This document shows, piece by piece, positions 25,583 through 35,085 of a stretch of DNA of 64,000 bases. The stretch comes from Lentiprolixibacter aurantiacus. GTDB taxonomy: Bacteria > Bacteroidota > Bacteroidia > Flavobacteriales > Flavobacteriaceae. Position 1 is the first letter of the stretch; each line of letters starts with the position of its first letter. The stretch spans positions 62,001-126,000 of the forward strand of contig NZ_JAPFQP010000002.1 of assembly GCF_026241225.1 (NCBI RefSeq). Reading direction: 5' to 3'. The translations under genes and the position numbers were made by a program. The notes below the pieces were generated by a model. It made no database searches, had not been told where the DNA came from, and saw nothing but the letters and a program-made list of their open reading frames with translations.

Positions 25583-27493
25583 ATGAGCAAAATTATTGGT
25601 ATAGATTTAGGAACAACAAACTCCTGTGTTTCTGTGATGGAAGGGAATGAACCGGTTGTTATCCCCAATGCTGAGGGGAAAAGGACCACGCCTTCTGTTA
25701 TCGCCTTTGTAGAGGGCGGTGAAATTAAGGTGGGAGATCCGGCCAAGCGACAGGCGGTGACTAATCCTCACAAGACTATATATTCTATCAAGAGATTCAT
25801 GGGGAACAAATACTCAGAATCCAAGAAAGAAGCAGACAGGGTACCTTATAAGGTTGTAAAAGGAGATAATGACACTCCAAGAGTGGATATTGACGGACGT
25901 TTATATACACCTCAGGAATTGTCGGCCATGATACTTCAGAAAATGAAGAAAACGGCAGAAGATTACCTGGGTCAATCCGTAAGTCAGGCGGTGATCACAG
26001 TACCTGCATACTTCAATGACGCCCAGCGACAGGCTACAAAGGAAGCTGGTGAAATTGCAGGACTCAAGGTTGAGCGAATCATCAACGAGCCAACTGCCGC
26101 ATCGCTGGCATATGGACTGGATAAGAAAGATACAGACCAGAAGATCGTTGTTTTCGACTTTGGTGGAGGTACACACGATGTGTCCATCCTGGAGTTGGGA
26201 GACGGCGTGTTTGAGGTATTGTCCACTGACGGAGATACACACCTCGGTGGAGATGATGTTGATCAGAAAGTGATCGATTGGCTGGCTGAAGAGTTCAAGA
26301 ATGACGAGGGTATGGACCTCAGGGAAGACCCTATGGCTCTGCAGCGTTTGCGGGAAGCGGCTGAAAAAGCGAAGATTGAGCTGTCTTCATCTTCCCAGAC
26401 AGAGATCAACCTGCCTTACGTAACAGCAACAGCAAGTGGTCCCAAGCACCTTGTACGCAGCCTGTCACGCGCTAAATTTGAGCAGCTGATAAGTGATCTG
26501 GTTAAACGTACAATTGAACCCTGCGAAGCGGCACTTAAGGCTGCAGGGCTGTCTAAGAGCGATATTGACGAGATTATTCTGGTAGGTGGTTCAACAAGGA
26601 TACCTGCAGTACAGGAAGCAGTGGAGAAGTTCTTCGGCAAGAAGCCTTCAAAAGGGGTTAACCCCGATGAAGTTGTTGCCGTGGGAGCTGCCATTCAAGG
26701 TGGTGTACTTACAGGAGATGTTAAAGATGTATTGTTGTTAGATGTAACGCCATTATCTCTTGGAATCGAGACCATGGGAGGTGTAATGACCCGTCTTATC
26801 GAGGCCAATACTACCATCCCTACCAAGAAATCACAGATCTTCTCTACGGCTGCGGATAATCAGCCCTCCGTTGAGATCCATGTACTTCAGGGTGAACGTC
26901 CTATGGCCGGTGATAACAAAACCATTGGCAGGTTCCACTTGGATGGTATTCCACCTGCACCCAGAGGAACACCTCAGATCGAAGTAACCTTCGATATTGA
27001 TGCCAACGGTATTATCAAGGTTTCCGCTACGGATAAGGCTACTAACAAGACACAGGATATTCGTATTGAAGCTTCTTCAGGATTGACCGAGGAAGAAATT
27101 GAGAAGATGAAAGCAGAAGCTGAGGCTAATGCCGAAGCGGATAAGAAAGCCAAGGAGGTAGCGGATAAACTCAACGAAGCAGATGCTATGATCTTCCAGA
27201 CAGAGAAGCAACTCAAAGAGTTTGGAGATAAGCTTTCAGACGACAAGAAGAAGCCTATTGAAGAGGCCCTCGAAGGATTGAAAAAGGCTTACGAAACCAA
27301 GGATGTGGATCAGATCAGTCCCGCACTTGAGAAGATCAATGAAGCCTGGAAAGTAGCTTCCGAAGAAATGTACAAAGCTCAGGCCGAAGCACAACAGACT
27401 GGTGCTTCTCCTAACGGAGAGGATACTGCCGGAGGAGGTGATGCCAAGGAAGGAGACAATGTAGAGGATGTAGATTTCGAAGAAGTGAAATAA
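25583..27493 (+). CDS. dnaK: Chaperone DnaK (Hsp70), 636 aa
   Basis: ATP-dependent folding chaperone. ATPase motifs [58 protein letters not shown] and [11 protein letters not shown]; interdomain linker [15 protein letters not shown]; substrate domain and helical lid; acidic C-terminus [11 protein letters not shown], typical of DnaK. Stands alone here without grpE or dnaJ. Transcription ends at a strong terminator (27528-27554). Confidence 0.99.
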   Translation: MSKIIGIDLGTTNSCVSVMEGNEPVVIPNAEGKRTTPSVIAFVEGGEIKVGDPAKRQAVTNPHKTIYSIKRFMGNKYSESKKEADRVPYKVVKGDNDTPRVDIDGRLYTPQELSAMILQKMKKTAEDYLGQSVSQAVITVPAYFNDAQRQATKEAGEIAGLKVERIINEPTAASLAYGLDKKDTDQKIVVFDFGGGTHDVSILELGDGVFEVLSTDGDTHLGGDDVDQKVIDWLAEEFKNDEGMDLREDPMALQRLREAAEKAKIELSSSSQTEINLPYVTATASGPKHLVRSLSRAKFEQLISDLVKRTIEPCEAALKAAGLSKSDIDEIILVGGSTRIPAVQEAVEKFFGKKPSKGVNPDEVVAVGAAIQGGVLTGDVKDVLLLDVTPLSLGIETMGGVMTRLIEANTTIPTKKSQIFSTAADNQPSVEIHVLQGERPMAGDNKTIGRFHLDGIPPAPRGTPQIEVTFDIDANGIIKVSATDKATNKTQDIRIEASSGLTEEEIEKMKAEAEANAEADKKAKEVADKLNEADAMIFQTEKQLKEFGDKLSDDKKKPIEEALEGLKKAYETKDVDQISPALEKINEAWKVASEEMYKAQAEAQQTGASPNGEDTAGGGDAKEGDNVEDVDFEEVK

Positions 27494-27527
27494 GCCGGGT
27501 TAATCCATATATACATACATTTACAGG

Positions 27528-27554
27528 GAGGGGTCAGTTGGCCCCTCTTTTTTT
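27528..27554 (+). terminator. Rho-independent terminator of dnaK
   Basis: Stem GAGGGGTC (27528-27535) with GGCCCCTC (27540-27547), loop AGTT, one G-T pair, followed by seven T. Confidence 0.9.
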
Positions 27555-27588
27555 GGTACGTCTTTTGACATAACCCTTGAATAAAGAC

Positions 27589-27596
27589 TAACTTTG
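27589..27596 (+). promoter_or_regulatory. -7 promoter element TAACTTTG just before 27601
   Basis: Exact TANNTTTG match that ends 4 bp before the ATG, so the message is probably leaderless. Confidence 0.55.
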
Positions 27597-27600
27597 TGAT

Positions 27601-28524
27601 ATGCTTAAACGGTTGATAAACACCTTCCTTGTTTCTTTAATATTCTTCTCTACAGGAATTGCACAGGAACCCCAGCTATTTAGCCGCAAGGATTTTGACC
27701 TCAGGGGCCCGGTTAAGAATTGTCTAGTAATCACCAGCTATGGACAGGAGGAGTTCGAGTTTAACCCGCAGGGTTTACTGACCAAATCAATAACCCGCTT
27801 TTCTGAAAAAGATTACAGCATAACCTATTACAAATATCAGGATTCCCTTCTACTGGAACAGCGTAATGAAAATTATATGCAGGGCCAACTGGATGAAACT
27901 ACCTCCATAGCTCATTTCTACACCAGGGATACCACATCAAATAGGATTACTGAACGCATCTATTCTTATCAGAAGGAGTTTTTGGATCAGTATGAATATA
28001 TATACAACGAGGAGAACAGATTGATACGGATTATTCGTTCCAATGAGGAGGGTGTAGATGAAACCGAAATCACTTACATCGCCGAAAATGACGAAAATAC
28101 GGTTACTTACACCATTAATGGGGTAATTCAAAAATCCATCAAGACTACTGTTAAGAATAAGGAAACGCCTGAAGAACAAGAACTTGTATTAACCAGAGAA
28201 TACCTGGGAGGCGTGCCTAACAGGGCCATTGAGGTGGTAAGGGATAATGAAGGTTTTATACGCTCTTCAAAGGAATTTTTCTTCGATGCCGAGAAAGAGG
28301 AATTTAAATTGAGGCAAAGAAAGGATTTTGAATACGATGCTGAGGGTAACCCGAGCAAAGAAACCATCCTGCTGGGTCGGGCTAAATCCAGCAAGGCATA
28401 CATTCATCAGTTAGATGGCAGTGAATTCAGGAACTGGATCAAACAGATTGTAACACCGGACAATACCTACAAAACAAGAAGGATAACCTATTTTGAGTCA
28501 GAAGAAAAAACAAAGGAAAGGTAG
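27601..28524 (+). CDS. Secreted beta-rich protein, 307 aa
   Basis: Signal peptide (LVSLIFFSTGIAQ) followed by regular beta-hairpin-like units of the kind seen in RHS/YD-repeat-like 'sugar-binding' secreted proteins: EFNPQGLLTKS, YNEENRLIRII, FEYDAEGNPSKE. Expected in the periplasm or outer membrane. The family is common but uncharacterised in Bacteroidota; function unknown. Convergent with the next gene. Confidence 0.75.
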   Translation: MLKRLINTFLVSLIFFSTGIAQEPQLFSRKDFDLRGPVKNCLVITSYGQEEFEFNPQGLLTKSITRFSEKDYSITYYKYQDSLLLEQRNENYMQGQLDETTSIAHFYTRDTTSNRITERIYSYQKEFLDQYEYIYNEENRLIRIIRSNEEGVDETEITYIAENDENTVTYTINGVIQKSIKTTVKNKETPEEQELVLTREYLGGVPNRAIEVVRDNEGFIRSSKEFFFDAEKEEFKLRQRKDFEYDAEGNPSKETILLGRAKSSKAYIHQLDGSEFRNWIKQIVTPDNTYKTRRITYFESEEKTKER

Positions 28525-28563
28525 ATTTCAACTGTTTTTGGCTTGAGAATCGGAAGTAACCAT

Positions 28564-28956
28564 TTATTGCGATGAGCCATCACCAGCAATACTGCATAGA
28601 TCAAGATTCTCCAGGATGCTATAGGTTTTCTCCATGGCCCTCTTTGAATAGTACCGGCCCATTTTCCAGTCAGCGGGATCTTTAGCTTCTTCAAGGTTTT
28701 CAATACCTAGTTCTATGGCATCCATTGCTCCTGTACAACCGCAATCTCCTACAAGGCTTTCTGTCTTTTCCAGTGCCTCCAGAGCCCTGGCTGCATAGTA
28801 TTTCTGATGATCAAAATTATGGGCTTTAAATGCCTTTTTAGTATGCGAGAGCCCATAACTAGCCGAAGTGTAAGCATCTGCACAGCTGGATTTTGGGGTG
28901 GAGGAACAAATGAGAGAAACTAAAACGGTAAGGATTAATAAGAATTTGGGATTCAT
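28564..28956 (-). CDS. Small exported helical protein with four cysteines, 130 aa
   Basis: The N-terminal signal sequence is MNPKFLLILTVLVSLICSS; the mature part has Cys25, Cys72, Cys74 and Cys121 (two disulfides possible) and is otherwise helical, with SHTKKAFKAHNFDHQKYYAARALEAL resembling paired helices. I do not recognise the family by name. Its upstream region carries a pair of 9-bp direct repeats, TTGACCACT and TTCACAACA, at 21 bp start to start, the same arrangement as in the LytTR regulator-kinase gap at 37.4-37.7 kb. It is therefore a candidate target of that system. Confidence 0.75.
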   Translation of the reverse strand: MNPKFLLILTVLVSLICSSTPKSSCADAYTSASYGLSHTKKAFKAHNFDHQKYYAARALEALEKTESLVGDCGCTGAMDAIELGIENLEEAKDPADWKMGRYYSKRAMEKTYSILENLDLCSIAGDGSSQ

Positions 28957-29012
28957 TTATTTATAGTTTGGCAGGGGCAATATGTTGTCAATTTTCTGAT
29001 ATCCCAAATCTT

Positions 29013-29042
29013 TGTTGTGAATTGGACTGGCGCAGTGGTCAA
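29013..29042 (-). promoter_or_regulatory. LytTR-type paired direct repeats upstream of 28564-28956
   Basis: On the minus strand TTGACCACT (29042-29034), 12 bp, TTCACAACA (29021-29013), then 28 bp to a weak -7-like CATATTGC (28984-28977). A further TTGACAACA lies 30 bp downstream of the second repeat. Same spacing as the two copies at 37.4-37.7 kb. Confidence 0.45.
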
Positions 29043-29070
29043 TTGCGCAGTATGAGCTATCAGATTATTC

Positions 29071-29640
29071 CTACATTCCTGCTCGTTTGTATTTCGACTG
29101 CCATTCTTCCCTCAGCAGTCCATAACAACAGGTATTTCGCTTATAGCCTTCATCCAGGTAAACGTTTTTGCGCAGAATTCCTTCCAGCCTGGCGCCCAGT
29201 TTTTCTACCGCTTTGCGCGATGCTGTATTTCGTTCATCAATACGGAATTCCACTTTTTCAAATTCCATATCTGAATAGGCATAGGTGAGCATCAGATCCT
29301 TCATCGAGGTATTCAAACCCGTTCCGTGAAATTCCCTGCCAATCCAGGTAGCTCCTATGTGCAGTACCTTGTTTATCCAGTCGATATGCATGTAACGTGT
29401 ACTTCCCGCAAAGGCCTTGATTTCCTTGTCGTAAATAATAAAGGGGATTGCCTTTTTGGATTCCCGGGCTTCCAGAGCTCTGACCACATAATCCCTGAAA
29501 CCCTGTGGATCTTCCACTCTTCCGGGCGAATAGCGAACCAGGCCCGGTTGCGAAGCGATCTTTGCGAGCTCCAGATAGTTTTCCATGCTGAGGGGTGACA
29601 GCCTTACCCGGTCATTTTCAAGTGTGGGCTGCATATTCAT
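29071..29640 (-). CDS. GNAT acetyltransferase, RimJ/RimL type, 189 aa
   Basis: Acetyl-CoA-dependent N-acetyltransferase. RimJ/L-like layout: LENDRVRLSPLSMENYLEL at the start, IGATWIGREFHGTGLNTSMKDLML as the acetyl-CoA-binding region, and the typical RIDERNTASRKAVEKLGARLEGILRKN near the end. Substrate unknown (amino group of a protein or small molecule). Its ATG overlaps the stop of the upstream hydrolase gene by 4 bp, so they are co-translated. Confidence 0.9.
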   Translation of the reverse strand: MNMQPTLENDRVRLSPLSMENYLELAKIASQPGLVRYSPGRVEDPQGFRDYVVRALEARESKKAIPFIIYDKEIKAFAGSTRYMHIDWINKVLHIGATWIGREFHGTGLNTSMKDLMLTYAYSDMEFEKVEFRIDERNTASRKAVEKLGARLEGILRKNVYLDEGYKRNTCCYGLLREEWQSKYKRAGM

Positions 29641-30281
29641 GGGATCACCTTATGGATTATTTCTTTCTTTAATTCATGACCTCCCTCAAAGGCCATTAAC
29701 TGTGCCCTGCCAGCAAAGATGGTGTTCAGTTTTGCCTGTTCACGGGCCATACGCTCCGGATTTAAATAGGGATCCTGATTACCGTAGATAAATGTGATTG
29801 GGGTTTTAGTACTGAGAAAATTAAAAGAATTCTCGTCGAGTTCCTCGGGCAGACCTCCTGCATAAAGGATCAGTTTTGCAGGCTTGATTTTGCTGTAAGC
29901 CACATACCGGCTGGCTATGGACACTCCCTGGGAGTATCCAAACACAATTAGATTGCAGTTTTTCGGGATTTTTTCCGCCTGCCATACACCATCCAGGTAG
30001 GCCATCACATTCTCCTTTTCCAAAAGGGTGTTTTCGCGCGTAAGCCAGCTCGCCCCCACATGTTTGTATTCATTGTTCAGGTAGTATTTTGAGGGGGCCT
30101 GAGGGGCTATAAAATAGTGTTCTTCTTCAGCAAAATCGGCAAAATACCTAAGGAAATACCGGCTCAGAAAACCGATGCCGTGGAAGACCAGCCAGACATA
30201 TTTGGTCTTTTCTGTAACTTGGTTCAAGGTGGAATAAGTATTCCGGTTGCTGTAGACTACATCTTTCTCCTGTACCTTCAT
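29637..30281 (-). CDS. Alpha/beta hydrolase, carboxylesterase-like, 214 aa
   Basis: Serine hydrolase of the phospholipase/carboxylesterase (YpfH-like) group. Oxyanion segment VFHGIG, nucleophile elbow GYSQG, acid in YGNQDPYL and His in GGHEL. No signal peptide, so cytoplasmic. Operon with the GNAT gene (4-bp overlap). The substrate is unknown. Confidence 0.87.
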   Translation of the reverse strand: MKVQEKDVVYSNRNTYSTLNQVTEKTKYVWLVFHGIGFLSRYFLRYFADFAEEEHYFIAPQAPSKYYLNNEYKHVGASWLTRENTLLEKENVMAYLDGVWQAEKIPKNCNLIVFGYSQGVSIASRYVAYSKIKPAKLILYAGGLPEELDENSFNFLSTKTPITFIYGNQDPYLNPERMAREQAKLNTIFAGRAQLMAFEGGHELKKEIIHKVIP

Positions 30282-30322
30282 GGGCTAAATATACACTAAA
30301 CCTCCTTGTGAATTCGAATGCC

Positions 30323-30330
30323 TATTTTTG
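30323..30330 (+). promoter_or_regulatory. -7 promoter element TATTTTTG at the head of the menaquinone genes
   Basis: Exact TANNTTTG match 14 bp before ATG 30345; it rules out the in-frame ATG at 30318 as the start. Confidence 0.65.
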
Positions 30331-30344
30331 CAAAAAAAATATCA

Positions 30345-30767
30345 ATGGAGGAATACAAAAATAAAATACTGGCGGTCTGCAATGAGGTATGTAAAAATAC
30401 ATTGATGGAAACGCTGGATATAAGTTTTGTGGATGTAGGTGAAAATTACCTGGTGGCCAGAATGCCCGTTAGCCCGAAAGTTCACCAGCCAGACGGCGTA
30501 TTGCACGGTGGGGCAACGGTAGCCCTTGCAGAGAGTGTGGGTGGCGCTGCTTCCTATGTTTTTCTGGACGGCAAAAAATACTATGTGCGTGGTATTGAAA
30601 TTGCTGCCAACCATGTCAGGAGCGTCAAAGATGGTGATGTATTTGCCAAAGCAACCATCGTGCATAAAGGAAGGACAACCCAGGTCTGGGAAATACGCGT
30701 TACCGATGCCCAGGACAACCTGATATCGCTCTGCAAGCTAACTACTATTGCAATGGAACGGTCTTAA
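30345..30767 (+). CDS. menI: Hotdog thioesterase, likely DHNA-CoA thioesterase, 140 aa
   Basis: PaaI/YdiI-type hotdog thioesterase. Motif HQPDGVLHGGATVALAES carries the catalytic Glu63, the same number as in E. coli YdiI (MenI). Located 10 bp upstream of the isochorismate synthase gene and close to menD, so hydrolysis of 1,4-dihydroxy-2-naphthoyl-CoA in menaquinone synthesis is the best guess. The start at 30345 is chosen because the -7 element occupies 30323-30330. The menI assignment rests on context and family, not on proof. Confidence 0.8.
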   Translation: MEEYKNKILAVCNEVCKNTLMETLDISFVDVGENYLVARMPVSPKVHQPDGVLHGGATVALAESVGGAASYVFLDGKKYYVRGIEIAANHVRSVKDGDVFAKATIVHKGRTTQVWEIRVTDAQDNLISLCKLTTIAMERS

Positions 30768-30777
30768 AACTTCCATA

Positions 30778-31842
30778 ATGGAACTATTTAACCGCCTAAA
30801 AAAACATTACAGGGAGGGCTTGCCTTTTGTTTTATATCGAAAGCCTGGTAGTTCCGTTTGCACAGCACTCATGCAGAATAGCGATTCTCTCGACACTACA
30901 GTGGACTTCTCTGAAACCGGTTTTGTAATGGCCCCATTCAGCGAGGGTTTGCCTGTGATCAGGGTCAGGCCAGATGAAGTCCTGACGGAAAAAATCAGAA
31001 CTGCGGGAGATCGCATGCCCTTTTCAAGGTTTATGGAGCATTCCGGGCAGTCTGGTAAAGCGGAGTATATTGACAGGGTTCGCAAGGCTCTTGAAGTAAT
31101 TAAGGCAAAAGAGCTTCAAAAAATAGTGCTGTCACGAAAAATTTCGATTAATCTAAAGCCTGATCCTTTCTATACTTTCCAGGTTCTGCTCAGGCAATTT
31201 CCTGAGGCCTTCTGTTATTTTCTCTACCACCAAAAAACAGGCATATGGATGGGTGCCAGTCCGGAAACATTGCTCAGGTATGGCAAGGATGAAATTAGTA
31301 CAGTATCCCTTGCGGGAACCCAGAAAGCAGTAAAAGGCATGGATCCTGTATGGAGCACCAAGGAAAAGAAGGAACAGGCCTATGTTACGCGTTTCATAGA
31401 GCAGGCCCTTGATGGTCTTGCAGGGTCCCTGGATATTTCGGGTACCGAAACGGCAAAAGCCGGAAACCTCCTGCACCTTAAAACCGTAATTAGGGCAGGG
31501 GACCTCAAAGCAGGGCTGCGTCAATTTATCCACGCATTACATCCAACCCCGGCTGTTTGCGGGATCCCCGCAGATAAGGCCAGAGCTTACCTGTTGGCCA
31601 ATGAAGGATATCCCAGGGCATATTACACGGGTTATCTCGGCGAGTTGAATTGGAATGAGGACAGGAACAGCCATCTCTTCGTTAATCTCAGGTGTATGAA
31701 TTTGCTGGATGATCAGGTGCATGTCTATGTTGGAGGGGGCCTTGTTGAGGGTTCCGATCCTGAACAGGAATGGCAGGAGACGGTTAACAAAAGCGAATCC
31801 ATGCTGCACCTGTTCAGGAATTCCGCTGAGGGATTGGGATAG
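30778..31842 (+). CDS. menF: Isochorismate synthase, 354 aa
   Basis: Chorismate-binding enzyme that makes isochorismate for menaquinone. C-terminal chorismate-utilising domain: KIVLSRKISI, GASPETLLRY, SLAGTQKA, LHPTPAVCGIPADKA, EGYPRAYYTGYLGELN, and FVNLRCM with VHVYVGGGLVEGSDPEQEW. The ATG at 30778 follows the thioesterase stop by 10 bp and gives a normal start; an earlier in-frame ATG at 30748 would overlap that gene. EntC-type activity is biochemically identical; the menD neighbour decides for menF. Confidence 0.93.
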   Translation: MELFNRLKKHYREGLPFVLYRKPGSSVCTALMQNSDSLDTTVDFSETGFVMAPFSEGLPVIRVRPDEVLTEKIRTAGDRMPFSRFMEHSGQSGKAEYIDRVRKALEVIKAKELQKIVLSRKISINLKPDPFYTFQVLLRQFPEAFCYFLYHQKTGIWMGASPETLLRYGKDEISTVSLAGTQKAVKGMDPVWSTKEKKEQAYVTRFIEQALDGLAGSLDISGTETAKAGNLLHLKTVIRAGDLKAGLRQFIHALHPTPAVCGIPADKARAYLLANEGYPRAYYTGYLGELNWNEDRNSHLFVNLRCMNLLDDQVHVYVGGGLVEGSDPEQEWQETVNKSESMLHLFRNSAEGLG

Positions 31843-31857
31843 GAGACTTAGCTGTTG

Positions 31858-31865
31858 TATTTTTG
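31858..31865 (+). promoter_or_regulatory. -7 promoter element TATTTTTG of menD
   Basis: Exact TANNTTTG match 8 bp before ATG 31874, just past the menF stop; TTG 21 bp upstream (31834-31836). Confidence 0.6.
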
Positions 31866-31873
31866 CACCTTCT

Positions 31874-33640
31874 ATGAAGTACTCCTCCATTCCTGCTGCT
31901 CAGGCCGTTGTGATGCATTGTAAACACAGCGGGATCCGGCATATCGTAATTTCTCCCGGTTCCAGGAATGCGCCGCTGGTACTGGGATTTACAAATGACC
32001 CTTTTTTTGAATGCTACAGTGTTGTAGATGAACGGTCGGCTGCATTCTTTGCCCTTGGGATGGCACAGCAATTAAAGGAACCGGTTGCCGCAATCTGCAC
32101 ATCAGGAAGCGCGCTGCTGAATTATTATCCGGCAGTTGCCGAGGCCTTTTACAGTGATATTCCCCTTGTGCTTATCTCTGCAGACCGTCCTTCGTACAAG
32201 ATCGATAGGGGAGATGGACAAACCATCAGGCAGGACAGGGTTTTCGACAGGCATATTGCTTATTCAGCCCATCTTCGGCAGGATGTTACGCATGCCACCT
32301 CAACTATAGCTACCCTGGCACCTCAGATGCTGGAACAGGATAAGGATCTTGAAAGCATACAGGAGGTAGTGGGGCAATATAATTATGCAGAGTTGCAACG
32401 AGCGCTGCAAACGGCTTTGCAACAGAGTTCTCCCGTGCATATTAACGTGCCCTTTGAAGAACCTTTGTACGGGCTTAGCGCAGACATCAGCGTTGAAAAC
32501 CCTGTGTATCCAACTGAAGCACCTTCACAACGTGCAATAGGAATTGAAAAATTTTCCCGGGTATGGAGAGAATCAGGCAGGAAAATGATCCTAGTAGGGG
32601 TTAATCCCCCCGGGCAGATAGAGCAGGAACTTCTAGATAGATTAGCGGAAGACTCCACCGTGCTCATCTTTACCGAAACTACTTCAAATCTCCATCATAC
32701 GAATAGCTTTCCGAGTATCGACAGCATAATAGCACCGATTGAAAAATCAGCTGATCCCAACCAGGATTTTGAAGCCTTAAAGCCCGAGATCCTTTTGACT
32801 TTCGGCGGTTTGATCGTATCTAAAAAAATCAAAGCATTTCTGAGGGAATTTAAGCCGCAGTTTCACTGGCATGTACATCCCATTAAGGCATACGATACTT
32901 TTTTCAGCCTGACACATCATGTAAAGTCCGATCCCAATACATTCCTTGAGCAGCTTTTACAGGACTATGATGATGTTCCGGGTAGCTATCGCGATTCCTG
33001 GTTACCGCGAAAGAGTTATGTGCGGAGAATGCGGTCCCGGTATCTTAAGCAAATTCCATTTAGCGATTTTAAGGCCTTTTCGCATTTAATGAATAGTATA
33101 CCGGCCGGTTATATGGTTCAACTTGCAAATAGCTCAACGGTTCGCTATGCACAGTTATTCGATATGTCTCCGGCCAACCCGGTATTTTGCAACAGGGGTA
33201 CCAGTGGGATTGATGGGAGTACTTCCACGGCTGTGGGTGCGGCTTTACACTATGATAATCCAACCCTCCTGATATCCGGCGACCTCAGTTTCCTTTACGA
33301 TATCAATGGTCTCTGGAATAATTATTTGCGTCCGGATTTGCGAATTGTAGTGGTGAATAATGGAGGGGGAGGTATCTTCCGTATCCTTCCGGGAAAGGAG
33401 GAAAGCCCGGAATTTGAACAATACTTTGAGACCCCTCAAAAACAATCACTCGGTTCTATCTGTGCCACATACGGACTTGAATATTGTGAGGCTATTGATG
33501 AGGAAAGCCTGGTAAGGGAACTGTCTGATTTTTACAATCCCTCCAGAACACCCAAATTGCTTGATATTCGAACCCCCAGAACTCTGAATGACAAAATTTT
33601 GCTGGGATACTTTGAATTTCTATCTTCGAACAAATCATAA
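31874..33640 (+). CDS. menD: SEPHCHC synthase MenD, 588 aa
   Basis: Thiamine-diphosphate enzyme joining isochorismate and 2-oxoglutarate (2-succinyl-5-enolpyruvyl-6-hydroxy-3-cyclohexene-1-carboxylate synthase). Motifs: VISPGSRNAPLVLGF near the N-terminus, VVDERSAAFFALGMAQQ with the cofactor Glu, TSGSALLNYYPAVAEAFYSDIPLVLISADRP, and the ThDP/Mg site GDLSFLYDINGLWNNY...NNGGGGIF. The ATG at 31874 is used because upstream in-frame ATGs overlap menF and a -7 element lies directly before 31874. Confidence 0.95.
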   Translation: MKYSSIPAAQAVVMHCKHSGIRHIVISPGSRNAPLVLGFTNDPFFECYSVVDERSAAFFALGMAQQLKEPVAAICTSGSALLNYYPAVAEAFYSDIPLVLISADRPSYKIDRGDGQTIRQDRVFDRHIAYSAHLRQDVTHATSTIATLAPQMLEQDKDLESIQEVVGQYNYAELQRALQTALQQSSPVHINVPFEEPLYGLSADISVENPVYPTEAPSQRAIGIEKFSRVWRESGRKMILVGVNPPGQIEQELLDRLAEDSTVLIFTETTSNLHHTNSFPSIDSIIAPIEKSADPNQDFEALKPEILLTFGGLIVSKKIKAFLREFKPQFHWHVHPIKAYDTFFSLTHHVKSDPNTFLEQLLQDYDDVPGSYRDSWLPRKSYVRRMRSRYLKQIPFSDFKAFSHLMNSIPAGYMVQLANSSTVRYAQLFDMSPANPVFCNRGTSGIDGSTSTAVGAALHYDNPTLLISGDLSFLYDINGLWNNYLRPDLRIVVVNNGGGGIFRILPGKEESPEFEQYFETPQKQSLGSICATYGLEYCEAIDEESLVRELSDFYNPSRTPKLLDIRTPRTLNDKILLGYFEFLSSNKS

Positions 33641-33649
33641 CAGTATACA

Positions 33650-33994
33650 ATGCCTAGCAAGAAATCTGAATTAATAGTCAAATACCAGAAAGACCTGCGG
33701 GAGAAGTTCAATGTGGAACCGGATATGGAACTTCTTGGTAAAGTGACAGATGGACTGGGACCATCTATTTATAATCGGGATTCATCCACGGTATCCGGAA
33801 GCGATATCAAAGAACTGGAGCGGGTAAAGAACAATTTCCTGATCAAGAAACTGGGTCTGGCAGACAGTCCGGAACTTATGGAGGCTATAAATGCGGTAAT
33901 GAAGGAATATGGTACCTCGGTTAGGACCAAATATCGGGCTGTGGTGTATTACCAGCTTACCAGGCACTTCGGCAGGGAAGGTGAATACAACTAG
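33650..33994 (+). CDS. DUF2853 family protein, 114 aa
   Basis: Small soluble helical protein that I recognise as DUF2853 from its pattern (YQKDLREKFNVEPDMELLGKVTDGLGPSIYNRDSSTVS; ELMEAINAVMKEYGTSVRTKYRAVVYYQLTRHFG). Function unknown. It begins 9 bp after menD and is probably cotranscribed. In other flavobacteria I recall this gene next to menaquinone genes; menB, which might be expected nearby, is absent here. Confidence 0.85.
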   Translation: MPSKKSELIVKYQKDLREKFNVEPDMELLGKVTDGLGPSIYNRDSSTVSGSDIKELERVKNNFLIKKLGLADSPELMEAINAVMKEYGTSVRTKYRAVVYYQLTRHFGREGEYN

Positions 33995-34094
33995 GTCTGC
34001 TTTCTAAATGCTGGAATTCGGTATTTTTCCTTTTGTATAAAGCAAATTAACACTGTCCTTCTGTAAGTGCAAATTCTGAATTAGACTTAAATCA

Positions 34095-34931
34095 ATGATA
34101 GAACTGGGGAACTATAACACCCTTAAAATATTGAGGAGTACACGGGTGGGCCTGTTCCTTGGAGATGCCGATGTGGATGACCTCTTGCTACCCAATAAAT
34201 ATGTCCCTGAACATTTTGAAATTGGCCAGGAACTCCGGGTTTTTTGTTATCTGGACCAGGAAGAGCGTCCGGTAGCCACCACAGGCACGCCCAATATTAC
34301 ACGAAACTCCTTCGCTTTCCTCGAAGTTGCAGAAGTAAATGATTATGGTGCTTTCCTGGATTGGGGCCTGGATAAACATCTGTTCGTGCCCTTCAGGGAG
34401 CAGCCAGACAGGATGGAGTCTGGCAAGCGCTATGTGGTCTATTGTTTCCTGGATCCAAAATCCCAGAGACTGGTTGCTTCAGGGCGCTGGTGGAAGTTTT
34501 TAGACAACACTTCCCTGGAACTCAGAGCAGGTGAAAAAGTGGAATTAATAGTTGCCAGGCGCTCGGATTTAGGCTGGGATGTGATCGTAAATAACAAGCA
34601 CCGCGGCCTCGTATTCCACAATCAGGTTCACAGAAAGCTGCAAACAGGGGATCGTTTGCCGGGCTATATCAGGCAAATAAGGGAAGATCAAAAGCTGGAT
34701 GTCGTGCTGGAGCCATTGGGTAGGGAAAAGCTAGAACCCGCTGCCCTTAAAGTCTTTACCCTCCTTGGTGAAAGGGGAGGAGTTCTTCACCTTCACGATA
34801 AGTCGGACCCTCAGGAAATAAGGCAGCAACTGGACATGAGTAAGAAGACCTTTAAGAAAGCGATTGGCACATTGTACAAGCAAAAAAAGATCGAAATCCG
34901 AACCGATGGCATTTATCTTGTTGCTCAATAG
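34095..34931 (+). CDS. S1-domain RNA-binding protein, CvfB-like, 278 aa
   Basis: Protein with tandem S1-like OB folds and a C-terminal winged helix, as in CvfB/YitL. Seen: ASTRVGLFLG-like RSTRVGLFLGDADVDDLLLPNKYVP at the start, NDYGAFLDWGLDKHLFVPFREQ (S1 domain 2), GWDVIVNNKHRGLVFHNQVHRKLQTGDRLPGYIRQIR (third OB), and the helix-turn-helix LDMSKKTFKKAIGTLYKQKKIEI. A role in RNA-level regulation is inferred from the family. Confidence 0.9.
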   Translation: MIELGNYNTLKILRSTRVGLFLGDADVDDLLLPNKYVPEHFEIGQELRVFCYLDQEERPVATTGTPNITRNSFAFLEVAEVNDYGAFLDWGLDKHLFVPFREQPDRMESGKRYVVYCFLDPKSQRLVASGRWWKFLDNTSLELRAGEKVELIVARRSDLGWDVIVNNKHRGLVFHNQVHRKLQTGDRLPGYIRQIREDQKLDVVLEPLGREKLEPAALKVFTLLGERGGVLHLHDKSDPQEIRQQLDMSKKTFKKAIGTLYKQKKIEIRTDGIYLVAQ

Positions 34932-34937
34932 TATAAG

Positions 34938-34959
34938 CTCATTTTAATACTAAAATGAG
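34938..34959. terminator. Weak hairpin after the CvfB-like gene
   Basis: Perfect 9-bp stem CTCATTTTA/TAAAATGAG with loop ATAC, 6 bp after the stop. No T-run follows, so termination is uncertain. Confidence 0.35.
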
Positions 34960-35085
34960 TACTGGAAATTTCAGGCAGGTCATTCCGAAACAATTGAAGA
35001 ACAATACTTCACATTTATCAAGCTGAATATTTTGTTGAAATTGAGGAATTTGGTTATTTTTAGCATTCCCTAAAAACAAAGCCGT

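Noticed and set aside
24031-27493. Long antisense or alternative-frame ORFs over panB, dnaK, pheT and similar genes
   Set aside because: They lie entirely inside strongly conserved genes, have no family signal and no promoter; they are by-products of codon use.
31709-31873. Extended menD N-terminus
   Set aside because: The extra 55 residues come from the menF coding region read in another frame; the -7 element at 31858-31865 lies inside it.
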